Origin: CAVXYG01 sp963766005
GTDB taxonomy: Bacteria; Actinomycetota; Actinomycetes; S36-B12; GCA-2699445
Length of the DNA stretch: 64,000 nucleotides
Reading direction: 5' to 3'
NCBI GenBank assembly: GCA_963766005.1
Contig: CAVXYG010000014.1
Location: forward strand, 186,001-250,000
Position numbers and translations under genes: made by a program. The notes beneath the pieces were generated by a model that worked only from the letters and a program-made list of their open reading frames with translations, ran no database searches and was not told where the DNA came from. This document shows positions 8,234-16,654 of the stretch, one piece after another (the stretch's first letter is position 1; each line of letters opens with the position of its first letter).

Positions 8234-9883
8234 ATGGCTCATCCGCGTGCTGGAACCGTTGCCCTCCCCGAGGACCTCGTCGACATCGACGCCCTGCTGC
8301 GGGCCTACCAGGATCTGCGCCCCGACGCCGCCGTCGCGGCGCAGCAGGTGTCCTTCGGCACCTCCGGCCACCGCGGGTCCAGCCTGGACGCCGCGTTCAA
8401 CGACGACCACATCGCCGCGACCACGCAGGCGATCTGCGACTACCGGGCAGGTGCCGACATCCGCGGCCCGCTCTTCCTGGGCCGCGACCCCCACGCGCTG
8501 AGCCTGCCCGCGTGGGAGACCGCCCTGGAGGTCTTGGTCGCCAACGGGGTCACCGTGCTCATCGACAGCCGCGACGGGTTCACGCCCACGCCGGCGGTGT
8601 CGCACGCGATCCTGCGCGCGAACAACGGGCTGGCCGCCGACGACCCCGCGCGGGCCGACGGCATCGTCGTCACCCCGTCGCACAACCCGCCCCGCGACGG
8701 CGGCTTCAAGTACAACCCGCCGGACGGGGGTCCGGCCGGATCCGACATCACCGGCTGGATCCAGAACCAGGCCAACGACTACCTGCGCAACGGCCTGACC
8801 GGGATCCGCCGGATTCCGCTGCAGCGGGCCCGAAGCGCGCCGGAGACCACGCCGTACGACTTCCTCGGTCGGTACGTGGAGGACTTGCCGAGCGTCGTGG
8901 ACCTTGCGGCGATCCGGGACGCCGGTGTGCGGATCGGAGCCGACCCGATGGGCGGGGCGAACGTCGACTACTGGCCCCAGATCGCCGACCGGTACGACCT
9001 GGACCTCACGGTGGTGAACCCGGCGGTGGACCCCCAGTGGGCGTTCATGACGCTGGACACCGACGGCAAGATCCGCATGGACTGCTCCTCGCCCAACGCG
9101 ATGGCCTCGCTCATCGCCAACCGCTCGCAGTACGACATCGCCACCGGCAACGACGCCGACAGCGACCGGCACGGCATCGTGACCCCGGACGCGGGGCTGA
9201 TGAACCCCAACCACTTCCTCTCCGTGGCGATCCACTACCTGTTCGCCAACCGCCCCGGCTGGCCGGCCGACGCCGGCATCGGCAAGACGCTGGTGTCGTC
9301 CTCGATGATCGACCGGGTGGCCGGCGACCTGCACCGGCGCCTGGTCGAGGTGCCCGTCGGCTTCAAGTGGTTCGTGCCCGGACTGCTCGACGGCTCGGTC
9401 GCCTTCGGCGGCGAGGAGAGCGCGGGCGCCTCGTTCCTGCGCATGGACGGATCGGTGTGGACCACCGACAAGGACGGCATCATCCTGGCGCTGCTGGCCA
9501 GCGAGATCCAAGCGGTCACCGGCCGGTCGCCCTCGCAGCACTACGCCGACCTCACCGACCGCTTCGGCGCACCGTTGTACGCCCGCGTCGACGCCCCGGC
9601 GACGCCGGAGCAGAAAGAGGTGCTGAAGAACCTGTCCCCGGACCAGGTGGCGGCCACCGAACTGGCCGGCGACCCGATCACCGCGAAGCTCACACGCGCG
9701 CCCGGCAACGACGCCCCCATCGGCGGACTCAAAGTCACCACCGACCGCGGTTGGTTCGCCGCCCGACCCTCGGGCACGGAGAACGTCTACAAGATCTACG
9801 CCGAATCCTTCGTCGGTGAGGATCATCTGGCACGCATCCAGGCCGAGGCGCGCGAGGTCGTCAGCGCCGCACTGGACGGCTGA
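8234..9883 (+). CDS. pgm: Phosphoglucomutase (alpha-D-glucose-phosphate-specific)
   Basis: Interconverts glucose-1-phosphate and glucose-6-phosphate, linking glycolysis to glycogen, trehalose and wall-sugar synthesis. The 549-residue protein has the full family set: FGTSGHRG near residue 38, the phosphoserine loop TPSHNPPRDGG near residue 150, the metal loop GNDADSDRHG near residue 308, the sugar loop GGEESAG near residue 395 and the phosphate-binding PSGTENVYK near residue 512. The ATG follows a CAGGAT -10-like box by six bases. It stands alone, convergent with the dipeptidase gene. Confidence 0.95.
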   Translation: MAHPRAGTVALPEDLVDIDALLRAYQDLRPDAAVAAQQVSFGTSGHRGSSLDAAFNDDHIAATTQAICDYRAGADIRGPLFLGRDPHALSLPAWETALEVLVANGVTVLIDSRDGFTPTPAVSHAILRANNGLAADDPARADGIVVTPSHNPPRDGGFKYNPPDGGPAGSDITGWIQNQANDYLRNGLTGIRRIPLQRARSAPETTPYDFLGRYVEDLPSVVDLAAIRDAGVRIGADPMGGANVDYWPQIADRYDLDLTVVNPAVDPQWAFMTLDTDGKIRMDCSSPNAMASLIANRSQYDIATGNDADSDRHGIVTPDAGLMNPNHFLSVAIHYLFANRPGWPADAGIGKTLVSSSMIDRVAGDLHRRLVEVPVGFKWFVPGLLDGSVAFGGEESAGASFLRMDGSVWTTDKDGIILALLASEIQAVTGRSPSQHYADLTDRFGAPLYARVDAPATPEQKEVLKNLSPDQVAATELAGDPITAKLTRAPGNDAPIGGLKVTTDRGWFAARPSGTENVYKIYAESFVGEDHLARIQAEAREVVSAALDG

Positions 9884-10046
9884 CCGACGCGGTCCGACTC
9901 CGCCGTGAGCCGGATCGGTGTCCACGGCGTCCACGGCGGTCTGGCCGGGTACCGGGTCGGGTCCGGCGGGCCGGAAGCGGTCGCGCGCAGGTCGGCCTGC
10001 CTCGGCAGCCTGGCGATCACGTGCGATCCGCCGCTGGCCCGCCGAC

Positions 10047-10232
10047 CTAGCGCACGGTTCGGCCGAGCCGCGCGAAACCCCGTGCCGCGCGCGGCCCGGC
10101 CGGGCCCGCCCGCATCGAGGTTCGACCTGGACCGCGCAGGAGGGACCAGTCGATCTCCGTGCCGTCGAGGAAGACCTCGGTGTCCACGTCGGCGTCGCCG
10201 ACCTCCACGACGTCGATGTCCTCGCACAGCAC
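10047..10232 (-). CDS. Possible small acidic protein
   Basis: The 376-bp gap between pgm and the dipeptidase holds one candidate. Read from a GTG, the first 33 codons give an acidic peptide (MLCEDIDVVEVGDADVDTEV, then FLDGTEIDW) with almost only G or C in third positions, as in real genes here; the remaining 28 residues look non-coding. It follows the dipeptidase stop by about 27 bases on the same strand. No Shine-Dalgarno sequence is visible and I recognise no family. A one-base indel near 10235 would join it to an ATG at about 10240. Treat as tentative. Confidence 0.3.
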   Translation of the reverse strand: MLCEDIDVVEVGDADVDTEVFLDGTEIDWSLLRGPGRTSMRAGPAGPRAARGFARLGRTVR

Positions 10233-10259
10233 CCGGCCATGCCGGCCACGGGCCAGCCG

Positions 10260-11015
10260 TCACTCCGGCGGTGGCGCTGCGGCGATGCCGTAGCGCGGCT
10301 CGGTCATCCATTGCGCCGCCCAGCGCCGCGTCCCGTACTCCACGTGCCACCACTCCGCGGCGTAGCTGATGAAGCCGACCCGAAGCACGGACGAGACCAG
10401 CAGCCGCCGCAGATCCCGCGCCAGCGATTGCTCCTGCTCCAGCGCACGGGTGCGGGCCCGCGCGGTGAACTCGTCGAACGCTGTGCCCAGCGCTAGCGGC
10501 TGCCCCTGCCAGGTCAGCGTCAGGTCGAAGGTGCCGCCGGTGAGGTGCGGCGGTGGAGTCGCCGGCGACGGGGACGGCGGGCTGACGAACCCGCGCGCCA
10601 GGGGGGAGCCGGGACCGTAGAAGTGATCGAAGATGCGCCGCTGCACCGCCAGCGACCGCCAGGCATCGAAGACGGCGATGCCGAAGCCAGGCGGCAGCAG
10701 ATGCGCGGCCGCGACGAGCCGGGACACGGCGCCGGCCCGGGCGTGACCGACCGGCAGTGCGCCGGGCCAGCCGGCCTTGGAGTACGTCGCGAGGTCGGTG
10801 ACACGCGGCAGGTGGAGCAGTGGGACCAGCGGCTCGTCCTGACCGGGTGGATTCGCGCCGACAAGGGGCAGATCGTCCGCCGCGAGCGCGTCAGGCAGCG
10901 GCCGCACGGCAGGGATGTCCGCAGCCGTGAGTCCGGCCTCGTCCGGGGTGACCGTCGCATCTGGGTAGCCCCGTTCGTCCACCTGGGGATTGTCCGACCG
11001 TGCTGCGCTGCCCAC
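10260..11015 (-). CDS. D-alanyl-D-alanine dipeptidase (VanX family)
   Basis: A 251-residue M15D-type zinc dipeptidase that would hydrolyse D-Ala-D-Ala or related dipeptides. The ligands of the family are present: His and Asp seven residues apart in PPHLTGGTFDLTL and the EWWHVEYG segment carrying the catalytic Glu and third-ligand His. VFDAWRS matches the conserved substrate-binding Arg. There is no vanHA neighbour, so it is more likely peptidoglycan recycling than vancomycin resistance. The GTG start follows a TACGGT box (11027-11022) by six bases, fitting a leaderless transcript. No signal peptide is evident. Confidence 0.85.
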   Translation of the reverse strand: MGSAARSDNPQVDERGYPDATVTPDEAGLTAADIPAVRPLPDALAADDLPLVGANPPGQDEPLVPLLHLPRVTDLATYSKAGWPGALPVGHARAGAVSRLVAAAHLLPPGFGIAVFDAWRSLAVQRRIFDHFYGPGSPLARGFVSPPSPSPATPPPHLTGGTFDLTLTWQGQPLALGTAFDEFTARARTRALEQEQSLARDLRRLLVSSVLRVGFISYAAEWWHVEYGTRRWAAQWMTEPRYGIAAAPPPE

Positions 11016-11141
11016 CCCCGCACCGTATCGCCGGAGGGGCGCCCGATACGGCGCCACCGGCCAACTGCGAGCGCATCCCCCCATGCAGGCACGCGGGCGG
11101 GCGCTCGGTAGGGTCCGGTCACCCGAGGGGCGAGGAGTCCG

Positions 11142-11819
11142 GTGGCGCAGCTGAGCGAAGTGATGGCATCCGACTGGGCGGAGGCGATGGCGCCGGTGGC
11201 CGATCGCGTCGCGTCGATGGGCGACTTCCTCCGTGAGGAGAATGCCGCCGGTCGGGGCTACCTGCCCGCCGGGTCGGACATCCTCCGGGCGTTCACCTAT
11301 CCGCTCGCGCAGGTCCGCGTGCTCATCGTCGGCCAGGACCCCTATCCCACCCCAGGGCACCCCATCGGACTGTCCTTCGCGGTCGCTCCGGACGTGCGGC
11401 CGCTGCCCGGCAGCCTCCTCAACATCTGCAAGGAACTCGTCGCGGACCTCGACGTGCCGCCTCCGTCGAACGGGGATCTGCGCCCCTGGGCCGAGCACGG
11501 AGTCATGCTGTTGAATCGCGTGCTGACCGTCCAGCCCGGCAAGCCTGCCAGCCACCGCGGCAAGGGGTGGGAGGCCATCACGGCGCAGGCGATCACCGCC
11601 CTGGTGGAGCGCGGCGGGCCGCTAGTGGCGATCCTGTGGGGCCGCGATGCGCAGTCGCTGCGGCAACCCCTGACCGACGGCGGGGTCGCCTGCCTGACCA
11701 GCCCGCACCCCTCGCCGCTGTCGGCGTCGCGGGGCTTCTTCGGCTCGCGGCCGTTCAGCCGAGCCAATGCGCTCTTGGTCGAGGCTGGCGCGGCGCCCGT
11801 GGACTGGCGACTGCCGTAG
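11142..11819 (+). CDS. ung: Uracil-DNA glycosylase
   Basis: Removes uracil from DNA, the first step of base-excision repair after cytosine deamination. Family 1 motifs are intact: the water-activating GQDPYP at about residue 64, with catalytic Asp, and the SPHPSPLSA minor-groove loop with catalytic His at about residue 188. Also seen are MLLNRVLTV and the FFGSRPFS C-terminal block. The length of 225 residues is normal. The GTG start has GAGGAG just upstream. It faces the dipeptidase gene, sharing a 126-bp gap. Confidence 0.95.
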   Translation: MAQLSEVMASDWAEAMAPVADRVASMGDFLREENAAGRGYLPAGSDILRAFTYPLAQVRVLIVGQDPYPTPGHPIGLSFAVAPDVRPLPGSLLNICKELVADLDVPPPSNGDLRPWAEHGVMLLNRVLTVQPGKPASHRGKGWEAITAQAITALVERGGPLVAILWGRDAQSLRQPLTDGGVACLTSPHPSPLSASRGFFGSRPFSRANALLVEAGAAPVDWRLP

Positions 11820-11835
11820 CGGGCTAGGAGCGCCG

Positions 11836-11913
11836 GTGACGAACACCGACGCCGAAGATCTCTTCGTGGGCAACGACCTGGGCCTGGCCGCGCCCACCGG
11901 GTCGCGGCCTTGA
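11836..11913 (+). CDS. Possible 25-residue small protein
   Basis: A short reading frame (MTNTDAEDLFVGNDLGLAAP, then TGSRP) opens with GTG placed five bases after AGGAG, a good ribosome-binding site, 16 bases after the ung stop. Codon third positions are mostly G or C. No family is recognised, and the reading could equally be a remnant of a longer gene. Confidence 0.3.
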   Translation: MTNTDAEDLFVGNDLGLAAPTGSRP

Positions 11914-12009
11914 CCAGCCGACGCCTCCGGGCCGAAGTGCGTGACGCTCGGACGCCGTTCGGCTGGGCGCGGCGAGGCGGTCGTCTTCCTCTGCTCGGCC
12001 CGAGTCCGT

Positions 12010-12945
12010 CTACCAGGCCCTTGCCTGGTCTGCCTGCCCCAACCAGGCGGTCAACTCGCCGAACACCATGTCCGGGTCGGATCGCAGCTGCCACGACGGG
12101 ACGGTGAGGACGTGAGCGCCCGTTGCGCGCGCAAGGGCACTGGTCCGCAGCGTGTCCTCGGCCGCCCGTTCCGGGGCGTCGTGGCCGGAACCGTTGATCT
12201 CGACGATGAGCAGGCTGCCGTCGGGGAGGTCAAACTCGGCGTCGGTGCAGCGAGCCCGGCCACTGGCGTCTCGGCGACGCGTCTGCATGCGGGGCTCGGG
12301 CAACCCTCGGCGCCGGCACTCGCGCCGGAAGTCGAGCTCCGGCATCGACGTCGCACCGTTGGCCGCCTCCCCGAGGATCTCGCCGATGAACCGACGGCGG
12401 CGCAGACGCGGCCGGCCATCGAGGTGCGTCAGCAGCTCACGGGCGGTGGCCAGACCTTGTTGCACAGCGCTGAGCAGGAAGAACGCGGCCTGGCGATCGC
12501 TCATCGCCCATGCTGCGGCGTCAAGCACGCTGCGCACCGCCGATGTCCGTGCCACGCCGTCGACGGTGGTGTCACCCGCCACGGCGTATCGAGGTCGAAT
12601 CCAGCGGGGAAGAGTCCGACCGGAGAGATGGGCGTGAGGAAGCACCAGCACATCGGTCCAATCGCCGTCGCCGCCGTCCCAGCCGTGTTCGATCATGCTG
12701 GCCAGGCCGCCGAGGACCGCCGCAGGTCCGAGTTCCAGGGGCGCTGCCATCCGGAGCTGGGACGGCTCCGGATCGCTCGGCAGCGCCAGCACGGTTCGTG
12801 GTGTGAGTCGTTGCCAGAGCCCGGTGCCGACCTCGCGGCGGATCGTTCGCTGGCTGAGTCCGAGTTCGTCTGCCTGCCAGGTGCCGAACACCCAGCGTTG
12901 GTTGCGCAGCATTACCAGGGCGAGTGGCGAGAGACGGTGCAGCAT
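12010..12945 (-). CDS. AbiEi-like winged-helix plus DUF559 nuclease-fold protein
   Basis: A 311-residue protein. The first 60 residues (LRNQRWVFGTWQADELGLSQ, then RTIRREVGTGLW) resemble the AbiEi antitoxin-type winged helix; the C-terminal 110 residues (ELDFRRECRRRGLPEP, AEFDLPDGSLLIVEING) resemble DUF559, a Vsr-like PD-(D/E)xK nuclease fold, with Glu, Asp and a late Glu available as metal ligands. Such two-domain proteins are common and mostly uncharacterised in actinobacteria. No partner toxin gene is adjacent. The start lies 85 bases from a 90-bp tandem repeat array, which therefore occupies its promoter or leader. Nuclease activity is inferred from fold only. Confidence 0.7.
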   Translation of the reverse strand: MLHRLSPLALVMLRNQRWVFGTWQADELGLSQRTIRREVGTGLWQRLTPRTVLALPSDPEPSQLRMAAPLELGPAAVLGGLASMIEHGWDGGDGDWTDVLVLPHAHLSGRTLPRWIRPRYAVAGDTTVDGVARTSAVRSVLDAAAWAMSDRQAAFFLLSAVQQGLATARELLTHLDGRPRLRRRRFIGEILGEAANGATSMPELDFRRECRRRGLPEPRMQTRRRDASGRARCTDAEFDLPDGSLLIVEINGSGHDAPERAAEDTLRTSALARATGAHVLTVPSWQLRSDPDMVFGELTAWLGQADQARAW

Positions 12946-13029
12946 CCGATCAGGCTCCTGCGCCCTCGCTCGGGGAGGCGCCGCAACAACGGCGACCTGT
13001 GGGGCCTCGCTGGTATGCGTGAGCCTGTG

Positions 13030-13444
13030 GATCTTCCGAAGTGCTGCGCCGGGGTGTCCACGCCGGGGCTTCGGAGGTTCTCCGACGGTGGTGGGGGGCT
13101 GGTCGGGAGGTGGTGCGGCGATCTTCCGAAGTGCTGCGCCGGGGTGTCCACGCCGGGGCTTCGGAGGTTCTCCGACGGTGGTGGGGCGGCTGGTCGGGAG
13201 GTGGTGCGGCGATCTTCCGAAGTGCTGCGCCGGGGTGTCCACGCCGGGGCTTCGGAGGTTCTCCGACGGTGGTGGGGGGCTGGTCGGGAGGTGGTGCGGC
13301 GATCTTCCGAAGTGCTGCGCCGGGGTGTCCACGCCGGGGCTTCGGAGGTTCTCCGACGGTGGTGGGGGGCTGGTCGGGAGGTGGTGCGGCGATCTTCCGA
13401 AGTGCTGCGCCGGGGTGTCCACGCCGGGGCTTCGGAGGTTCTCC
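13030..13444. repeat. Tandem array of a 90-bp unit, 4.6 copies
   Basis: Copies begin at 13030, 13120, 13211, 13301 and 13391, each with GATCTTCCGAAGTGCTGCGC. Units are identical except for one extra base in the second (91 bp); the last stops after 54 bases. Each unit contains inverted arms CCGAAG and CTTCGG about 27 bases apart, enclosing GGGGTGTCCACGCC, itself nearly symmetrical, so every copy can fold into a nested hairpin. Because 90 is a multiple of three, all frames stay open and give repetitive artefact translations. The array fills the 661-bp gap between the DUF559 gene and the divergent alpha-glucosidase; no protein gene is supported in the remainder. Confidence 0.95.
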
Positions 13445-13593
13445 ACGGCGAGCCTGCGGCGTGGAGCAGCATCTGCGGAGGGACGCCGTGCGGCTCGATG
13501 TTGGCGAAGGAACCGATCGCTGCGAACCGTGAGTCGAGCACCCGAGCGCAGTCCTTCGCGGGTTGAGTGGGGGCGACACCGCGGCCAGACAAC

Positions 13594-13599
13594 TACGCT
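13594..13599 (+). promoter_or_regulatory. -10 box of the alpha-glucosidase gene
   Basis: TACGCT ends seven bases before the ATG at 13607, the leaderless spacing seen at many genes in this window. Confidence 0.5.
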
Positions 13600-13606
13600 G
13601 GCCCCC

Positions 13607-15199
13607 ATGAACCATGAGTCCCACTGGTGGCGAAACGCCGTGGTGTATCAGATCTACCCACGCTCGTTCGCCGACGGCGACGGCGACGGGACGGGCGATC
13701 TCAAGGGCATCACCGAGCACATGGACTACCTGGCCGCGCTTGGGGTCGACGCCCTGTGGCTGGGGCCGTTCTTCAAGTCCCCGCAGGTCGACCACGGCTA
13801 CGACGTGTCCGACTACCGCGAGGTCGACCCACTGTTCGGTACCCTGGCCGACTTCGATGCCCTGATCGCGGCCGCGCACGACCGCGGGATCCGCGTCACC
13901 GTTGACTTCGTGCCGAACCACACCTCTGACCAACATGCCTGGTTTCAGGAGGCGGTGGCCGCCGGGCGCGGCAGCCCGGAGCGCGACCGCTACCTCTTCC
14001 TCGACGGCGCTGGCCCCGAGGGCGAGCTGCCGCCGAACAACTGGAAGAGCGTGTTCGGCGGCCCGTCGTGGACGCGGGTCCCCGACGGCCAGTGGTACTA
14101 CCACCTGTTCGCCCGCGAGCAGCCAGACCTCAACTGGCGCAACCCCGAGGTCCTCGAGGAGTTCGTCGACGTCTTGAAGTTCTGGCTCGATCGCGGCGTC
14201 GACGGCTTCCGGATCGATGTTTCCGACGCGTTGATCAAGGATGTCGACTTCCCGGACACCGAAAGCGGCGAGCCGCTCATCCCCAAGGACGAGTCCTCGG
14301 GCGTGCACGACATCTACCGCGCCTTCCGGCGCCTCTTCGACTCCTACGACCACGATCCGATGGCCGTCATCGAGACCGGCGCCCCGGACGAGGTCGTCGC
14401 ACTCTTCCTGCGGCCCGACGAGATGCAGTTGGCCTTCAACTTCCGCTTCGTGAAGGCAGGTTGGCAGGCCGATCGGCTCAGACTGGCGATCGATGAGTCG
14501 ATGGCCGCCAACGCCGAGGTGGGCGCACCGACCACGTGGGTCATCGACAACCACGACACGCCTCGTTCGGTGACACGCTACGGGGCGATGGTCGAACTTG
14601 CAGGGGAGTACGTTCCAGGCACCATGAACACCGGGCCGGACGGCGAAGTCGATATCGAGCTCGGGCTGAGGCGCAGTCGCGCGATGGCGCTGCTGCTGCT
14701 GGCGCTGCCGGGTTCGGCCTACCTGTACAACGGCCAGGAGTTGGGGCTGGAGAACATCGACGACCTGCCCGAGGACGTGCTGCAGGACCCGATCTGGGAG
14801 CGGTCCGGGCACACCAATCGCGGCCGGGATGGCTGCCGGATACCGATGCCGTGGTCCGGGCAGGCGCCTCCGTTCGGTTTCACGACCGCCGAGCCGTGGC
14901 TGCCGGTGCCGCAGCGCTGGGTGGCCAAGACGGTGGAGCGGCAGGAGCAGGACCCCGACTCCTTGCTGGCCGTCTATCGCCGCGCCATCCTCGCCCGGCG
15001 CTCACTGCCGGGCGAGGAAATGCAGTGGCTGCCCGATGGCCCAGACGTCCTGCACTTCCGACGCGGTCCGGTGGAGGTCCTGGTGAATCTCGGTGAGGAG
15101 CCGGCGGTGCTGCCCAGCGGTCGGATCGTCGTTGCGAGCGAGCCCGTTGCGGATCGCCTCCTGCCGACCGACGCTGCCGCGTGGGTGGAGACCGTCTGA
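13607..15199 (+). CDS. GH13 alpha-glucosidase / oligo-1,6-glucosidase
   Basis: A 530-residue cytosolic exo-acting GH13 enzyme that would release glucose from maltose- or isomaltose-type oligosaccharides. Catalytic residues are all visible: nucleophile Asp in DGFRIDVSD near residue 202, acid/base Glu in AVIETGAPDE near residue 254 and the stabilising Asp in VIDNHDTPR near residue 316. The N-terminus WWRNAVVYQIYPRSFADGDG is the classic start of this subfamily, and QVDHGYDVSDY and VPNHTSD follow. It could also be annotated as a trehalose/sucrose-acting relative; the exact linkage is not readable. Leaderless start after TACGCT. Confidence 0.9.
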   Translation: MNHESHWWRNAVVYQIYPRSFADGDGDGTGDLKGITEHMDYLAALGVDALWLGPFFKSPQVDHGYDVSDYREVDPLFGTLADFDALIAAAHDRGIRVTVDFVPNHTSDQHAWFQEAVAAGRGSPERDRYLFLDGAGPEGELPPNNWKSVFGGPSWTRVPDGQWYYHLFAREQPDLNWRNPEVLEEFVDVLKFWLDRGVDGFRIDVSDALIKDVDFPDTESGEPLIPKDESSGVHDIYRAFRRLFDSYDHDPMAVIETGAPDEVVALFLRPDEMQLAFNFRFVKAGWQADRLRLAIDESMAANAEVGAPTTWVIDNHDTPRSVTRYGAMVELAGEYVPGTMNTGPDGEVDIELGLRRSRAMALLLLALPGSAYLYNGQELGLENIDDLPEDVLQDPIWERSGHTNRGRDGCRIPMPWSGQAPPFGFTTAEPWLPVPQRWVAKTVERQEQDPDSLLAVYRRAILARRSLPGEEMQWLPDGPDVLHFRRGPVEVLVNLGEEPAVLPSGRIVVASEPVADRLLPTDAAAWVETV

Positions 15200-15226
15200 T
15201 CGTGGAATACCTGCCTACTCCGTGGG

Positions 15227-15247
15227 GTTGATGCATGAAAGCTCAAC
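15227..15247. promoter_or_regulatory. Short inverted repeat before the nitroreductase gene
   Basis: GTTGA and TCAAC are separated by 11 bases (TGCATGAAAGC) just upstream of the nitroreductase ribosome-binding site (GGAG at 15252-15255). It may be an operator, but five-base arms are weak evidence. Confidence 0.25.
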
Positions 15248-15260
15248 GAACGGAGCATGA

Positions 15261-15836
15261 ATGCCTATCGACGCCATCGCTCAGCGCCGCAGCCCTCGCG
15301 CATTCGACCCTGACGCTGCGCTTGCGGAGGGCGAGCTCACCGAGCTGCTGGAAGCGGCGCGCTGGGCCCCCAGCGCGCACAACCGCCAGCCGTGGGCGTT
15401 CCTGGTCGGCCGCCGCGGGGATGCGAGCTTCCAGCGCATCGCTGGCACCCTGATGGACAGCAACCGGCGCTGGGCGCCGAAGGCGTCGGCGCTGCTGGTG
15501 GCTATGGTCGACAACGAGCACGCCGCGGCCGCGACGTCCCCCGGTCGCGCCTATGAGTTGGGTCTCGCCGTCGGCCAGTTGGGAGTGCAGGCGGAGGCGA
15601 TGGGCCTGATCACCCACCAGATGGCCGGCTTCCGCTCCGACGAGCTCAGTGCGGCGTTCGCGTTGCCAGCAGCATTGCGACCGATGGTGGTCATCGCGGT
15701 CGGTCGACCCGGCGATCCGGACCGGCTTCCCGAGGATCTGCGCCTGCGCGAGCGCGCCGCACGGGTGCGACGTCCCCTGGGGCAGTGGGTATCGACCGAG
15801 GAACGGGACGACGCCCTGGCCGTGCCGGCCGCGTGA
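15261..15836 (+). CDS. Nitroreductase family protein (FMN-dependent)
   Basis: A 191-residue oxidoreductase of the NfsB/FRase fold that uses FMN and NAD(P)H. The N-terminal IAQRRSPRAF provides the FMN phosphate-binding Arg residues, WAPSAHNRQPWAF is the conserved FMN-contact loop, and QAEAMGLITHQMAGF the late helix. The length matches the short nitroreductases. Natural substrate is unknown; the family acts on nitroaromatics, quinones or, in some members, removes protecting groups. GGAG precedes the ATG. The gap from the glucosidase is 61 bp, with a weak inverted repeat. Confidence 0.88.
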   Translation: MPIDAIAQRRSPRAFDPDAALAEGELTELLEAARWAPSAHNRQPWAFLVGRRGDASFQRIAGTLMDSNRRWAPKASALLVAMVDNEHAAAATSPGRAYELGLAVGQLGVQAEAMGLITHQMAGFRSDELSAAFALPAALRPMVVIAVGRPGDPDRLPEDLRLRERAARVRRPLGQWVSTEERDDALAVPAA

Positions 15837-15908
15837 TCATGGGGCGAATGATGAGTGAATTCTGCCGCCAATCCCTACTCGGCGGGTCAGGCCCGACATA
15901 ATGGCCGC

Positions 15909-16568
15909 ATGACCGTCGCTGACCCGATCATGCGGGGACACCTCGAGCACGTGGTCAACGCGCTGGTGAACGAGACCAATGGATCGGTCAGGAGGAGCGC
16001 GATTCGTGAGGTTGTCTACGACGCCTACGAAGAGATCGCGCCGGGGGCCAAGTTCGAGCAGTTCATCCCCATTCTGGCGATGCGCCAGGCGCGCCTGCTG
16101 CTGAAAGCCAAGGAGTACTCGCAGGGCAGGAAGCCCAAGGACTTCACCGGGGTCCTGCTCGTCTGCGGGACGAATGCGGGACGGTCGCAAGTGGCTGCCG
16201 CACTCCTGCGCTTCTACGCCCCGGGCCGGCTGGATGTCGTGTCCGCCGGTCAGGATCCCGCTGAGGAGACCAACCCGGAGGTCATCGCCTTCATGCGGGA
16301 GAGGGGCGTCGAGCTCACCGACTACCCGAAGCGGCTCCGGCCGGAGTTCGTCGATCTGGCCGACTACATCATTTTCGTCGGATCGAACGACGCCGAGGTC
16401 CCGGCGGACAAGGACACCGAGCGCTGGCCGATCCCCCACATGACTGGGCTGGACCGCGCGGAGATGCGCGAGGCGATTATCGGGATCGATACCCGCGTCC
16501 GGGCCTTCCTCGCCCGCGTTCTGCCGGAGGCGAAGATCCCGCCGTCGATATTCGAGCGTCGCGCGTAA
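15909..16568 (+). CDS. Low-molecular-weight phosphatase / arsenate-reductase-like protein with helical N-domain
   Basis: A 219-residue protein. Residues 1-80 form a helical domain (HVVNALVNETNGSVRRSAIR, EEIAPGAKFEQFIPILAMRQ) like the three-helix module attached to some actinobacterial arsenate-mycothiol transferases. Residues 82-219 are LMW-PTP fold with the phosphate loop VCGTNAGRSQ at about 86-94 (C-x5-R-S). Either protein-tyrosine phosphatase or arsenate/mycothiol chemistry is possible; a late Asp in HMTGLDRAE could be the general acid. No ars genes are adjacent. ATG 15909 was chosen because CATAAT ends six bases before it; an upstream in-frame ATG at 15855 precedes that box. Confidence 0.78.
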   Translation: MTVADPIMRGHLEHVVNALVNETNGSVRRSAIREVVYDAYEEIAPGAKFEQFIPILAMRQARLLLKAKEYSQGRKPKDFTGVLLVCGTNAGRSQVAAALLRFYAPGRLDVVSAGQDPAEETNPEVIAFMRERGVELTDYPKRLRPEFVDLADYIIFVGSNDAEVPADKDTERWPIPHMTGLDRAEMREAIIGIDTRVRAFLARVLPEAKIPPSIFERRA

Positions 16569-16654
16569 GGACGCCGAAGCAGTCGAGCTCGATCCTCCCG
16601 CGCAGCACCGTTCCCGGACCTGGAGGACGAGGTCCGCCCCCTGCCCCGCTCGTG

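Noticed and set aside
6074..9883. A 1269-codon open frame on the plus strand.
   Set aside because: It is antisense to the TetR/MFS operon and only its last 549 codons (pgm) are real; the rest is an artefact of high GC.
10260..11015. Vancomycin-resistance gene vanX.
   Set aside because: The dipeptidase motifs fit, but there are no vanH or vanA genes or sensor/regulator pair beside it, so a recycling role is more likely.
13030..13444. CRISPR array.
   Set aside because: The units are directly adjacent 90-mers with no unique spacers, and no cas genes are near.
12912..13592. Repeat proteins read from the 90-bp array in several frames on both strands.
   Set aside because: The unit length is a multiple of three and GC-rich, so all frames stay open; no start signals or coding bias single out one frame.
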